A DNA stretch of 64,000 nucleotides from Lepidostoma basale (GCA_022606425.2 JAHDVF020001468.1:2025001-2089000); one strand, 5' to 3'. Numbered from the stretch's first letter, positions 35,230 through 48,451 are shown. Notes: generated from the sequence alone by a model not told the origin. Numbers and translations: made by a program.

Positions 35230-38179
35230 ATGTCAAACAAGATTCTTCGAGAAATTGAGGCATCTGAAATAAAAAGTAACATACATTCTAAATAGGCAAT
35301 TTCCGGCAGCTAATTTCTTACGGATTTTATAACATATATATCATTACACAAAATAAAATAATAAAATTGACCGGGTGTCTCGGGGATTTTTTTGTAGGCC
35401 TTCACAAACTTAAATGATGAACTTTTATAATCCGATAATTCATTGTTTAATTATTTCCCCTCAAACACATGAAATAAAAAGGCAAAATAATATAATAAAG
35501 TGAATTATTAAGAACGTACCTTCAATCAAAATATTCATAATGTAAAACCAAGCAATAATGCTAACACTTTGCTAAAAATGTGTCATCAACTTGGGAATGC
35601 AAACGCTACTAAAACAATGAGAAATGTATGGTGCGTTACTTATCAACTTTGGGAACCTCGCATCGCGTTAATACCATTGCCATGTGGTTAATTGACTTGG
35701 TTTATGATGCTCCATTTATATTTTAAGATATTATGTAAGAAATAATTGGAATAAAAAATAGTGAATAAATACCCAATTTCCCGCTAGAATTGACTTTGGC
35801 ACCTCAGTGGCGTCCTTGGCAGAGTGAAGGGGAGCACAGATTCTCGATTGTTATTGTCTATTGACGCATTCCCAACTATTCGGAATAAACTCATTCGGGA
35901 GATTGCGCCACTTTTAATTGAAATTCAAATTATCGGCTCGTTACGGCTAATGAACCTCCTAACAAATATAAAATGATGCATATCATTAACTCTCCAGCCA
36001 GCGAGTAGGTACCAGGGAACGTAGAGTGTACAATGTAAATAAAGTAATAATAATAAAAACTATTTTATTTTTTGTATTCATTATTATTATTTTATTACAC
36101 TCGTTTTTTAGTTCCCAATTCAACTGAACACAAATAATGAAAGGATTGGAATTTATTTTATTTTAATTGCGTTATTTAAAATGAACTTCTATCAATAAAT
36201 TTTAATGAACAACTTTAATGTTGCGGGTGTCTTGTGAAAGAACGACCGGGGGACTCCTTCACACTCAAAATCTGAAGATCAGATCCGAAAATACTTCATC
36301 ACGTGCGCTGTGCGGTGTGCGGGTCACATCAGAGGCGAATCTTTAAGGTGTGCTTGAAACATTTATCTCGCGGAGTGTAGGCACTTTATCCCGTCCTCGA
36401 ACTTCATTTAGGCTACGACCGCGCAGTTGGTCGCTAGGTGAGTAGCTAGGTGGCATGCTCTAGAGATGGTTCTCTGCGCACACACGCTGCGTGACTCTAT
36501 AGTAGATTAGTGAATCACCTAGCCCAATACTAAGATTCTCCCCAACACTCTCGTGATACAGTAGAATATACAATAATAGGTACCTACTACTCGTAATATA
36601 AAATAAACGTTGATTCAACTGCGCGCATGCAGCCGGCACTGGAGTAGAATGTTTCCACCATTTTTTATTCATAGTTAAAGCAATCATATGATATTTTAAA
36701 ATCTTAATCTGTCTGTTCAAACAATCTAGCGAGTATTGTAGGTGTTTCTGTTTTACCTTGGTTTTGAATCGTTTTTGCGCACCTTACTTAATGGACTGCA
36801 CGGAGACTCAGTTGTCCGCTCTCCTTGTATAGGAGCGATAAAGGAACCTAAATGATTATTAATCGTTTAACTATTCACAGAACAGAGATCGGCGATAAGT
36901 GGTGGTACGCGGAGCAGGATGCTGCGGACAGCTGATGACTAACGGCGAGCAGATAAGATTAACAGATATTTGTTACTTGTTAAGTAACTTGTTATTTCGG
37001 CGTTTAGAAGGTTTTCAGTTCAATTAAGGCACGAAAAACATCAAAAACCTTCAATTCATACGCTAGAACATCTCTTGAATATTGTTGATCTCCTAATTGA
37101 AAACCACTTTTAAGGAGTTTTTCTTAAAACTACGCAAATACGAGTACATCAGTAACGGGTTGCATTGTATCATTGTGAAGAGAGTGCCAGCATTCCTCTC
37201 TCATTGGCCTTCCGAGTCATTAGAATTGTGCACGTCCTTGTGTAACCGCTCTCATATTCGATATTACGACTTCCTCATACGAGTAGTACCGCCAACTGCA
37301 CTCTGCACCGCCGCGGCAGCCGCGCTGGCTTGGCATGGCGCGGTGTGGTGTTACGTACTCGTGTAACTCGAATGAAGTCGACTGCAACTTCGGTCTATTT
37401 CAGACATTCCTGCGCGTTGGGCAACTCTGTGGAGGTTGATGAGCACACACACTGCGCGATGGCTAATAACCGACGGAGTAACATTTCTCTGTCTGGACAT
37501 GATTCAAGTCCGAGATGGACAGGGCGCCGACCGCGCGCCCCGACTCCGGGAGTTCTCGAATCATACTCAAATGTAATTGCAACGACCGTTTAGATAATTA
37601 CTGAAAATACGTTTTCTAGGTACGGGATATTAGGACTAAATTGCTACAGTAGGTATACTAATTGAGCATAGAATGTGTGGCTGCATTGTGTTCACAACTA
37701 TCATCGCGCCGACTAACTGAAGAACGTGTCCGCAGCTCCCTCCTAGAGGTAGTTACCTAACCAGACAAGTCTCATCGTCCGATACTCTAATAAACATACG
37801 CCGAACATTCGATAGTCTAGGTTTTATATCGTACATTATGTAATAATACACTTGTACGCTTGAATAACATTCCGATTATGTTACTAAAGATAACGGACAC
37901 AATAAATCTGAAGTAACAGACATAACATACTCGTACTTGTACAGTATTTAGGAAAAGCAACGCAGTAGAACTCTGTTTACCGGGCTGTTGCTAATCTATA
38001 TAAATAGTTAAACGTGGAAATGATGGACATCGCCAGCGGACACAGTGTAACATTATTGTGAAGAAATAGCAAGGATAAGGAGGATCTAAAGCCATTTAAG
38101 GCAAGGATTAGGACAGTTCGAGATGATGAAAGACGCCATGTGTAGAGCGACCCTGAAAAAGTAATGTATCGTAAAGTGT
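35230..38179. other. Gene-free stretch, some promoter-like GC-rich segments
   Basis: It is mostly AT-rich. GC-richer segments occur at about 36290-36480 (with a donor-like GCTAG/GTGAGT at 36437) and 37290-37560 (with TTGGCATGGCGC). They could be untranslated first exons or promoters, but no coding exon was identified. Confidence 0.3.
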
Positions 38180-38187
38180 ATTTTGGG

Positions 38188-38436
38188 CAGTGGCGGTACT
38201 CCCATAGAAGCCCAGAAGCCCGGCATGCGTAACAAATTTTAAATCAAAACCTCTTCTGGTTTACAGAGGTTTAGCTCTTGTGGCTATTCCTCTTACGTCT
38301 GATGGGAACATTGTTGGAAGGTGATTTGATGGGTTATTGGTTTATGCGGGGGCACGACATCTTAGATTTGGGGGTTTTGATTCAAAATTTGTTACGCAAG
38401 CCGGGCTTCTGGGCTTCTATGGGAGTACCGCCACTG
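38188..38436 (+). mobile_element. hAT-type miniature element (249 bp), copy 1
   Basis: Ends are long inverted repeats starting CAGTGGCGGTACTCCCATAG, about 60 bp per arm. The target duplication is exact: ATTTTGGG at 38180-38187 and 38437-38444. The CAGTGGCGG start and 8-bp duplication are typical of hAT. The interior is non-coding. Copy 2 at 54923-55171 has the same length and the opposite orientation. Confidence 0.93.
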
Positions 38437-38444
38437 ATTTTGGG

Positions 38445-40290
38445 CACTCAGTACTTACCGTGCTGATGTTGAATCCAAATCGAACTAATTGTGAACATTT
38501 TCAAATGTGGCTTTAGTTTGCTAAATGAAATGACTGAACTGACTCCAGACACACTTGTAGCCACTAGATACCACAGATTAATGTTATTATTGCGCCATGA
38601 GAAGCGTTATGTCATGCCTACGGCCGCTACCTTACTTCATAAATGATGTTATTTGATTCCTTTATCACGCTGTCCGCGTGCATTTCAGGTGAATATTACT
38701 ACAATATTATATATGGAGTACCTATGTATTAGGTATATATTGGGGCGAGCTGACGCACCGGGGCAGCTCGTGTGATTAGACGACGCGACGCCTTACGCTA
38801 TCATATTACCTACATACTCCATACTCGCGTATGTCAGAAGCACCACTTTACCGCACGTTCGGGTCATTAGAGGCTAATGGTGATGGGCACCAGATTACTT
38901 TGAGCGGGTAATTAGGATCTTTGTTATTACTCAAATAATTTAAAAGGTTAAGTTCGATTTTTTTTAGATAAAAGACTAACACCTAGGATTTAAATCAATG
39001 GCATCAGAATTTATTTTACAATCTTCCATATGAGCAGAAAATAGCTTATTATTATACAAAATGAATCTGATCGTGTCCAGGTTTGAAGCCAAGCGGAGAT
39101 ACAACTCCTAGACCACCACCTGATTGAAAACATAAAGACGTCTAAAGTATAATGAATGGGTTGCATCAATGTAGTCTCGGAAGCAGTTCGTAAAGTCGCA
39201 ATCTATGTACGAACCAAGAGCCAGTAGGGCCTGATCAGAGGGCGCTGTCAAATCACTTTTTACTAAGCTTATTATTTAACTCTACAAAGGTGGAAGACTC
39301 TGCACTATATTCTTTGATATTCAGTTATGCTATTGGTTAATAATATTTTGTATTAATTAATTAATAAAAATGTAACATCTAATAATAACAATTGTCAGAT
39401 CATGTAAACAACAATTTTATAATATTTTTATAAATATGTATCATTAATGAAGAAGGACTGTTTGTCCGAAACATGTGCATATAATTTTTTTTTAAATATA
39501 AGTGTTGTGTATACAAAGTGTATAAAAAAGAAAAATGGAAATAAACCATCGTAACAACACAATAATGGCGTATATAGAAGAAATAAAAATGTAGTTTGAT
39601 TATGAATTCGGACGACAAAGCTAATGCTTGTAAAATAGAACAATCATAAAAGAAAGTTTTATAATATTTTAATCGTTACCCGTCATTTTTATAGTGCGAA
39701 CCTTGTGATTTCACTTTTCATGAAATTTCAAATAACATCATTAATGTTTTATAATCTGACATTTGTACATTATTACTTGGTGGGCGAGAAGAAGATTCCT
39801 GGCCCAGGAGACGGGTTCTCCATAATAATGTTCTGCTCATGATGAATGATGAATTACAAAAAAATGGATTTAAGTTAAAATACCTTATAAGTATTTAATT
39901 TAGTTCAGTTCTATTAAATATTACAAATAATTTTTATTTATTGCTTTTATACATTGCTGTAAACTCCAGATTAAATATTAAATGTATACTTCACCTTGCT
40001 AGAGATTTATCAAATGTGATAATGCCCTAGCAATGAGTAAAAAAAAAATTATTAATACTCTAAATACTAAAATTTAATTTAACAAAGTTAAAAACTACCA
40101 GAAAACTGACCCATTCATAAAAGTGGAATATTAAATTATCAATAACAATAACAAAGACAGATCAATCACGCCGTTCGTTTATATTGCTCTATCTATGGGA
40201 TGTTACCATCTACAGGATTCTCTTTAATGAGGTTGGTGTCAGGCAGGTAACAAATAAACATATACCAAGTTCTATATAAAGGAGATATCC
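38445..40290. other. Gene-free, AT-rich stretch
   Basis: No coding pattern was seen. A TGTAAACTCCAGATTAAA box near 39958 is related to the dispersed family listed at 60285. Confidence 0.5.
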
Positions 40291-40295
40291 TCTCT

Positions 40296-40425
40296 TGACG
40301 TGCGCCAGCATCGCAAGGGAATACAAAGCCTGTGCCATGCCGTTTGCCCCCAGCGCCAGCGCCGTCTTTTGGAAACCCCCCAAACTTGCAAATTGCCTTT
40401 TAGCAATTGTACAAGGCCGAGTATT
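40296..40425 (-). other. GC-rich open segment, possible exon remnant
   Basis: In AT-rich surroundings this segment has balanced base use. On the minus strand it reads AKRQFASLGGFQKTALALGA, then NGMAQALYSLAMLAHVK. I do not recognise the protein. No clear splice sites bound it, and a plus-strand frame is also open. It may be an exon, a transposon piece or chance. Confidence 0.2.
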
Positions 40426-41017
40426 GGATTACATTTGTAATCTAAGAATGGCTATCACAATAAATAAAAGATATATTTTTTAACTACTTCCACTACTGTA
40501 TTTATTTCGAAAGTGACTTATTATTAAATAAAATGAACTTCCATCAAGAAATTTCAGTAAAATCATTTGATTATAATAAAAGATAAGTTCGAATCCAACC
40601 TGGGGGAATCCGGGTGATACAGCTGGTAGTGTTATAAATACCACTCTCAAAGTAAAGCACATCTGTCGATGGCAGATAGCCTGGTGAAACCGGTCTTTGT
40701 CGAAATAAGACAAAACTGAAAGTAGTTTTGTCTAGTTATTAACAAAATGATCTTCTATCAAGAGATTTGAAAGAGAGAGTAAAAATATCTACCTTTAGGT
40801 ACTTGGCCGCGATGGAGGCAACCATTGTGTCACTGGTTCTATGTTCCCCTATGATGCTGACACACGTCAGTAGTGGAGGCTCACAACCTCCATTCCAAAG
40901 AGGTTGTGAGCCTGGTTGTGAGTAAAATGACTGTTTGTTACAAACATGTCGACAGCCTGACTCTGGTGTTATCACAGAGGACCTGTCCAGAGAGCTGTGG
41001 GCGGCAATGTATAACAT

Positions 41018-41295
41018 ACATATCGCACGCTTACTAGTAAACTGACCGATTATGGTTTAGGTCATAATTGAGTTAACATTAGACAGAGGCTTGTGTTAAC
41101 GCTATCCATCTATTTTTCACAATGTTAACGCTATCCATTAGTACGTACAATATCGTTCACAATTAACATTGTTAACACCCTATCCATTCGTACGTGTTTT
41201 TCGACTGTTTTTGTTAAAACACCGACTCATGTCAGATTGAGTAAAACTTGATTTTTTTAGTTAAACCAGTGTTTTATTAAGCGTGCGATATGTTT
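41018..41295. mobile_element. Short inverted-repeat element
   Basis: The ends ACATATCGCACGCTTA and TAAGCGTGCGATATGT are 16-bp inverted copies 278 bp apart. Inside, GTTAACGCTATCCAT or close variants occur three times. It is non-coding. A target duplication was not established. Confidence 0.5.
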
Positions 41296-41299
41296 TCAT

Positions 41300-42485
41300 T
41301 TGAACATATTTATTTTGACTTTGATGGATTATTTTATTGGTGATATTCACCTTGATAACTCACAACAAATTTGAACGGATTAAAAATATCCTTTTAATGA
41401 ACTAGTTAAATATTAATTTGTACGCATTTCAACGCTGTTGATGTTATTAAAAGCGTTGAAGTGCATCATTTGAAGAGAAACTCGAATAAAGCATCCAAGT
41501 CTGTTGTTACCGCTGACTTATCCAACCAAGTACCTACACGTCGCACTGTTGGCAAAACCTCCGCTGCATGCTATTATAACCAGCAGCGGCGCTGCATACT
41601 TGATAAGAAGGAAATGGCCACTGTCAGGGCAGCAGATTAACCCAATAACGGGATATGGTCCGTTTATTTCGAACACTCGTAATATTTTCCTCTTCACGAC
41701 TTCTCTTACACATGCTCTACAAGTCCAAGCGAAACTTGTAATTTAATTTATATTTTTAATATGGAATTCCGCAATTATAAACTTGCAAATAATTAGAAAT
41801 AGAGTACATTTTACTTCTTTATTCGGCTAAAGTCAACATTGAAATCGCCTAGGAAAATATTAAGTATTTTTGTAGTTTCCTTTCTAAATTCTACACTTCT
41901 TTTAAAGAAACAGAATTCAGTTTATACTTTATTGACACGAGTGGTCCGCCTGCATCACGGGTGGATCACTTGGACGAGCCTCACCTCCAGTTTATGGTAA
42001 TCATACGGCACGCCACAAGTAGGTCCACTGGTAGGTAATCCTGATTATAGTCATGTTCACTCTGCAGTGCGAATAATATGAGAGATATAGACTTCCCTAC
42101 TGAGAACACGTAGGTACCGATGATTTGCGACCAAATTATTATGATTATATTAGGTATAGCACCGAGTTATAGTATACTCGTACACTGAGCCAGGGGTTGG
42201 ATTTTTATTTATTTATAAACATACAATAGTTACATTGTATTCCCATGAGTAGAAAACTCATTATGGGTTACAAGTTATCCGTCGGCGGAACTCACTGATG
42301 AGAAACAATGTTAGATTTTTCTAAGAAACTGCTCTTTATCAGTTTCACACATTCACTAATCGCATTAAATCAAATATCAAGGAATAAGAAAAAAGTGCGT
42401 AACATTTCAAAATTATGCAATATAAAGCTTAAAAATATGCGCGTTTACGCCCATTACGAGTTTGTGACCAGAAAAATATTTCAGT
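41300..42485. other. Gene-free stretch
   Basis: It is AT-rich sequence without recognised genes or elements. Confidence 0.5.
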
Positions 42486-42489
42486 TGTG

Positions 42490-42880
42490 ATTTCATCATC
42501 ATTATCATCAGCCATTTAGTCGTCCAGTATTGGAAATAAGCCTCACTAAACGACTCTCTGTCCTTCATCTTGCTACAATATAGGTACCTACGTCTGGTCC
42601 ACCGGTCATCCATTGTCTATATCGGCAGTTTTGGTCCTTTCTCTGATTCACTCATTTCGTTTCCTGTCTCGCAGACTGATGTTCAACATCCTCCTCTCCA
42701 TCGCTCGCTAGGTCACTCGGAGTTTTTTACTGTTCGTTTGGTGAACGCGATTGTTTCAAATCGTATGTCAGTACTGGGAGCATGCACTCGTCAAATACCT
42801 TTTTCTTCAGATGATTGCCGAATCGTTGGTACTACGAATACAGGACAGTTTACCGAAAGCAGCCCACGCAAGGCCCCGCC
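42490..42880 (-). pseudogene. RTE-like LINE remnant
   Basis: On the minus strand, across frame breaks: AAFGKL, KKKVFDECMLPVLTY, RAMERRMLNISLRDRKRNE, IRERTKTADID, then ESFSEAYFQYWTTKW. It ends in an ATGATAATGATGATG tail (42508-42491). A middle segment is deleted. It is related to the copies at 52785-53320 and 56690-57110. Confidence 0.75.
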
Positions 42881-42889
42881 TTCATATAA

Positions 42890-44415
42890 ACGTCACCAAC
42901 CAATGTTGAAATGAAGACCTGCGAAAATAATAAGTTTAAAAAAAATCCCGCCTCCTAATGATTGAACTGCATACCTCCATCGTTCAATAATATGATCGAA
43001 TGAATATACCTTTGTTTAATAAAGACAAATAACATTTTGTATTGAAAACCCCCAAAATGATTACAATATTAGTTTACTGATCACTTTAGCTTTGAACTAT
43101 GAACGGTGCTTGGAAAAATATTTCCGCAAAGCTTTGAAAAGCTTAGAAATAAGTCGGGGTACTAGGTAGGCACACAGGTATATGGTATAGGTACAGAGCA
43201 TTTCAACAGCCGCCCCGCGCAGCGCAGCGGTCGGTCTGCGAAACAAATGCAATGGCGTTGTGACGTAACGCGGAGAACCGGAAAATGGTAAAAATATAAA
43301 TCGTGACAAAGTCGATCTAGTTCCGTGCGACCCGAGCGAGAAGAGCTATAGGTAATAAATAGTACTCTGTATATTAGAGTCTCCGGTGGGCAGCAGCGGG
43401 TTTTAGGGTCGTTTCAATATTTCGCAGTTTGGCTGCTGGAATTCAGGTAAACAGTAATGACGCCGAATGATGCAACCTGGCCTCAATTTCTCCTATTAAA
43501 ATGTGTATAGGTTCGTTAATGAATAAAATTTAAAATGCAATTACAAATGACATAGGTAGGTATGTGAAGCGGGCGCTGAACATTTTAAAAAATAATTGTA
43601 CGGCTTGCCTTAAAAGATCGTCATTTGATTGAAGTGAAATAATAGGTTACCTAGTAGGCAGGTACCTATTGGTGCACTTTAGTCTACGCTATGAACAAGA
43701 CCGGCAATGCGCCTACCGGCGAAATAGGCCAACAATCTAAAAACAAGCGCGCCAGGAGTGGATGGAGTCAAGCCATCTATATGGTAGGTATATTATATAA
43801 GTATTAGGTATATTATAGTATGCGAGTTTTATTACTGCACACTCGTGTACCTAATACCTACATTTCACTACAAATTCGGTTGATATTTCATAACAAAATC
43901 AGTTTTAATTATTCCATTTTCAGGTACGATTGACACCCTTCTTAACGTAGGTATCAATAATTAATACCCTGTCGGCACTACCGGAGAGTCGTTCAATCAC
44001 ATAATACTAGTAGCTACTGTAATGTAAATACAACGAACACGTTTTCCATCGAAAAGCAGAACGTACAATCGAAGTAAGAAAAAGAGTAGGTATTATTACA
44101 AACATCACAATGGAGAGAGACAATTAGGTCGAGGAGGCGAGGGAACGGCGGAACAAGTGAATGCAGCAGCAAGCAAGCTCGTGTGACCTGTCAACCGGGT
44201 CCTCGAGGTGTGGGTGTGGGCTATCGCGCATGGAACGTCGGTGCCTTTAGCCTTACCTATTCGTAATAAGCCACGCATTGTTATGCAGGTAGGTATAGGT
44301 AGGAACTAAGCGAATTATGAAAATCCATACTGGGCACGATGAATGGGTGCCGCCTCGCCCGGTTCACACGATGTCTGTAGCTGTAGAGGTGTTTTTGTTT
44401 GGTAGGTAAGGGGAA
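42890..44415. other. Gene-free stretch
   Basis: It holds GTAGGTACCT-type runs, common in moth DNA, and a GC-richer segment at about 43200-43345. No gene was recognised. Confidence 0.45.
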
Positions 44416-44419
44416 TTAT

Positions 44420-45545
44420 CGCGGATTTTTGACGACAAAGTAAAAAGTAAACTGAAAGAGAAAGCAATTGAATATAATAAAGTAGCCTATATATGTTTTG
44501 TCGATCTGACTAAGGCATTTGACAGGGTGTTGTTAAGAGATATTGTAAGAAAATTACAGGAAGAAGGAATATCCAATACATTGATAAAGACTGTCCAAGA
44601 TCTATATACCAATTGCAAAACGAAAATTAAGGTTGACAATGAACTGTCTAGGGAAATTCCTACAAGCAATGATATAAGACAGGGAGATAGTTTGAGCCCC
44701 TTTCTGTTCAATCTTATTATGGACGAAATTATAGAAGAGGTAGCTGGCCTGGGACTAGGTTATAAAATGGGCAGTAAAACTGTGAATGTCATTTGCTATG
44801 CGGACGATGCCGCATTAATAGCAGAGTCTGAAGATGACCTGCAAAGAATGTTGTACAAATTCCACACAGTATCCCAAAGGCTAAATATGGCTATATCAGT
44901 CAACAAAACAAAAAGTCTCACTATATCTAGGCAACCCGCAAGATGTAAGCTGACTGTTGATGATATACCTGTGGAGCAGGTGATGAGTTTCAGGTATTTG
45001 GGAGTGGAGATCTGCAGCCAAAGTGACCTTTATACCGAAGTACGTGAACAAGTCAGTAAAGCCTCTGCCGTGTCAGAATGCCTGAAGAATCTGGTCTGGA
45101 AAAACAAGCACATGCGTATCGACAGCAAGATCAGAATCTACAAAACATGCGTGCGACCCATCATGACGTACGCTGTAGAGACGCGGGCTGACACTGTGCG
45201 AACCAAGGGACTACTTAGAACATCGGAGATGAAGGTCCTAAGATCAATTACTGGAAAAACCCTCCGAGATCGTGTCCGCAACGCAGACATAAGGAAAACC
45301 TGCGAAATAGAGGATATCGTTCAGTGGAGTAGATCCAGAAGAAGATACTGGAGGGACCATGTAGCCCGAATGGATGGTGACAGACTCGCATATACAGCCG
45401 CCTATGAAATCCCTTCCGGACACCGCCCACCTGGAAGACCGCCTAAGAGATGGAGGGACAGCTGGATCTCATCATCCGACGAGATATGATTTCTGTGTCA
45501 CAGATCGTCAGATCTATCAAAAGAAGAAGAAGAAGAAGAAAGTAA
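44420..45545 (+). mobile_element. LINE family A, 5'-truncated, long open ORF2 part
   Basis: The open frame runs from the truncation near 44425 to a TGA at 45487-45489, about 350 codons. In order: VAYICFVDLTKAFDRVLLRD, IRQGDSLSPFLFNLIMDEII, VICYADDAALIAESEDDL (catalytic YADD intact), FRYLGVEICSQSDL, KIRIYKTCVRPIMTYAVE, VLRSITGKTLRDRVRN, and PGRPPKRWRDSW. A short 3' untranslated region has a hairpin (45502-45515) and ends in an AAGAAGAAG tail (45520-45541). It is the best-preserved LINE here, so the insertion is probably recent. It cannot retrotranspose because the endonuclease half is missing. Confidence 0.93.
45502..45515 (+). other. 3'-terminal hairpin of LINE family A, copy 3
   Basis: AGATC-GTCA-GATCT, a perfect 5-bp stem, lies 4-6 nt before the AAG-repeat tail of the LINE. 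It is equivalent to 13778-13791 and 27111-27124. Confidence 0.6.
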
Positions 45546-45639
45546 GAAGTTACCAATCGGCATACTATCTCCACCCAATACTGTACGAGTAGATACGAAT
45601 AGGTACAGGTGCCGGATGAAGCCAGCGCGGGTCCTGCAC

Positions 45640-46020
45640 CAAATGTCGCCTGGTGACCCTGGCTTTTGTGTGAGAAGTAAGGTTATTTAAACTATCTCGG
45701 ATTTGCATGATAACCGCTCTTTTCCAGTCAAGCGGGTTATATCCCTCCTCCATACATTGGTTGAGAAGTTTATACAGCCATGCGACAACCACTTGACTAC
45801 CACTCTTGGTGAACTCTGTGGCAATGCAATAATACCCAGCAGGTTTACCACCGTTCATGATTTTCAAACTAATCGCTTCTAAGCTCTAATCCTCATTTAT
45901 GTCAATCCCACTTACGCTTTCTCCATTTCCATACCACTTGTTAAGTCCCTACTATAGGTACATCTCTTTAAAATATTCCATCCTTCTAACTTGTACGCTC
46001 TTATCACTCGTTAGCATTCT
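45640..46020 (-). pseudogene. LINE fragment from before the palm domain
   Basis: The minus strand reads RMLTSDKSVQVRRMEYFKEM, then MNGGKPAGYYCIATEFTKSG, then QVVVAWLYKLLNQCMEEGYN and PLDWKRAVI. This is the linker and first conserved block of a LINE reverse transcriptase. It has opposite orientation to the neighbouring copy at 44420, so it is a separate insertion. Confidence 0.75.
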
Positions 46021-46104
46021 TCCGAATTTAGGCGGTGCTTAGTTAAAGTAATATTATCCCTTTTACATCAGAAATACCCAAGATACTTTTCATTTCTTTC
46101 TTGC

Positions 46105-46255
46105 GTATGAGATTGAGCGGCAGCTTGCTGTCATCTTCTGGTACCTACCTACATCAAAATTTGTTAACCTTATATAGGATATGACAAACTTCAACTCTCA
46201 CCATTATAATTTCATATATAACGGTACCAGAAGATGGCAGTGAGCTGCCGAAATC
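46105..46255. repeat. Foldback repeat
   Basis: Left GCAGCTTGCTGTCATCTTCT followed by GGTACC, and right GGTACCAGAAGATGGCAGTG followed by AGCTGCC, are inverted copies of about 32 bp, with a 75-bp AT-rich spacer. The block CTGCCGAAATCGGTCGAAAC after it resembles one near 24803. Confidence 0.65.
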
Positions 46256-46259
46256 GGTC

Positions 46260-47630
46260 GAAACCATAAACCTAGGTATACAACAAGATTCAGATCTAAG
46301 ATTTTCGGATTATAGACTAAGGTTTATTTCTTACGTTGTAATGCAACCTTATTGGCTGATCACAGACATTATAAAATTCAAAGCAAAAGAAAACATAAAT
46401 ATGCAAATCCAGATACAACATAATCGATACATTTAGAAGATGAACTCGTGGAATTCATGACTTGCGAAGAATTAAAAGTAAAATTCGGAAATGGATACCA
46501 AGAGTTCTGTCTTTATAATACCTATCCTCTTTACTCGTGTTTGCCCCAGAACGTCGATCTGATTTCCCGAATGTATACTTTTTGTGCGAATTGCATTGTT
46601 TTTATGTATTTTTCTATATATTAGCGAATTTTCCAATAACGGGAGAATCGCACTATTGCGCCAAACACTCGCCGCTAATTAGGTACTTGATGTGGATGGA
46701 ACGCTCCCCGTGTGAACCGCGTGTCTGCGGACAATAGCTGTCTCGACACACGCGAGCCTTGAGGGCCAGCCGCTTGCCTATTACTTGCAGAGGACAATGC
46801 AACAATCGCAGCTTGTTTAGGACACCCTCGTGCGAATGATAATGCTAAAAAAGTAAGTAAAATAATAGACCCAACAAGAAATCAGCTAGCTACAATATAT
46901 TCGAGTAGACTGGTGAGCGGGTCGTGGCACCTTCATAGCAATTCGACTGCACCACGTAAACTACAATATTCTGACTCGAGGATCGAGAAGCTTGGATTAA
47001 CATGAAGCTACAATCATTCAAGGGTTGCATGGCCATCTGAAGCGAGTGAGTACCTACCTAAGGGGCGAGAGTGTAATAAGGTACTTGAGGTATTTCTTGT
47101 AACTATGTATAATATTATAGTTGCTACCCGGAGAACGTGCTAGAGGGAACCTATGTATGTATACAATTATAGGTTTTATGTATTGCAATACGAGCATTTA
47201 TTGTTACGTGCAATTTCAATTTATATTCTCCTTTCGATCTTAACTTGGATTCTTACTTCCTGCAGCGCACTGTTAAACGTTAGGCACATAGAAAATATAT
47301 TACCTTCACGCTGTTGCAATAATCGCAAAACTTTCGATTTGTCAGAGAGAGGACGGATAGATGACTGAGAAGAGAGTGGTTCTGAGAGCACCTCGGGAGA
47401 GGAGTTAGTAGTCAATCGAAAGTACCTATTGCACGACATTTAAACGTTTTCGCTTACGCATTTGTATATAGTCGTCTGGTTACTGGCATCCACGAAGTAG
47501 TCTAAATAGAAAAACATTAACGCGCATAATTTCACCCTCTGCCACGTCCTTGTACTCGTATTTAGTTGTAAAACAACGATTTCTCTTTCCGAGTAACTGC
47601 AGTCAGCGTGCGCTTGCGAGATCGAGTGTA
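46260..47630. other. Gene-free stretch
   Basis: No gene or element was recognised. Confidence 0.4.
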
Positions 47631-47782
47631 TAACTAACCATCACGCCGTCTCCCCGAAAGGGTAGGCGAATGGACTGTCACACTTTTACTGAAGCGGCAC
47701 TCCATCCTTCTCTTTTCGCCCCGCGGGAGACGCGGTGTGATGGGTTGCGAATCTCATCGCCACCAATAGGCATCTCCCGCCA
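47631..47782 (-). repeat. SINE-like repeat, copy 3
   Basis: A complete 3' part: on the minus strand it runs from GGAGATGCCTATTGGTGGCG through GGTTCGCAACCC-like and GGAGTGCCGCTTCAGTAAAA blocks to CCTACCCTTTCGGGGAGACG and a GGTTAGTTA tail. Confidence 0.8.
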
Positions 47783-48451
47783 TAGATACCTATGTAAAAA
47801 TATAAATCTGATATTCACTACCTAGATAAATACATTTACTTAAACTACTTCATTGTTGTTTAGTGAATAATGGGGTCTTGTGGGAAAACATCCAACATAA
47901 ATACTTACCCAACCAGACCCAGGCCATAACCAGGCATTCGTGAGGTCACGTTAGACGTGCTATATAGACCAGACTACTCCCGCGTGGCCTGTGCCGTGTG
48001 GCTCTCGCAATGTGGACAATTCGGACTGGAGTGCGGGGGCGCGGAACACGAATGAAACGACAATAAAGAAGACGTCCAGGTACCTAAACTAAAAAATAAT
48101 CGCAGGTCTTCTGGCCACGATGCTGTTCTTGTAGGTACGTACTGCGCGTGACACATACGGCAGGATAGGTAATGATAATAATCTCCGTGGCTTCCACTTT
48201 GCCTTCCCGGTGTTCTTCGTTCAAACTGCAAATACCTTGGAATTCACTGTTCATAAAGCGATGTCTTTATTTTCCGTGCCACTGTGACAACCAACCTTTT
48301 TGAGAAATGGGCCAGATTTAAATTTAAAAAATACACGGGGGCTAGACGAGAAATATTATTATTCCAATTAGATTATTAATTTACATTGCGCATGTAAACA
48401 AATGTGAAGTTTTCTTGGAAATTATCTATTATTTATTAAAACATTTATCAG

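Noticed and set aside
47970..48110. Possible exon with donor CCAG/GTACCT
   Set aside because: Open frames exist on both strands but none resembles a protein family, and no acceptor or partner exon was seen.
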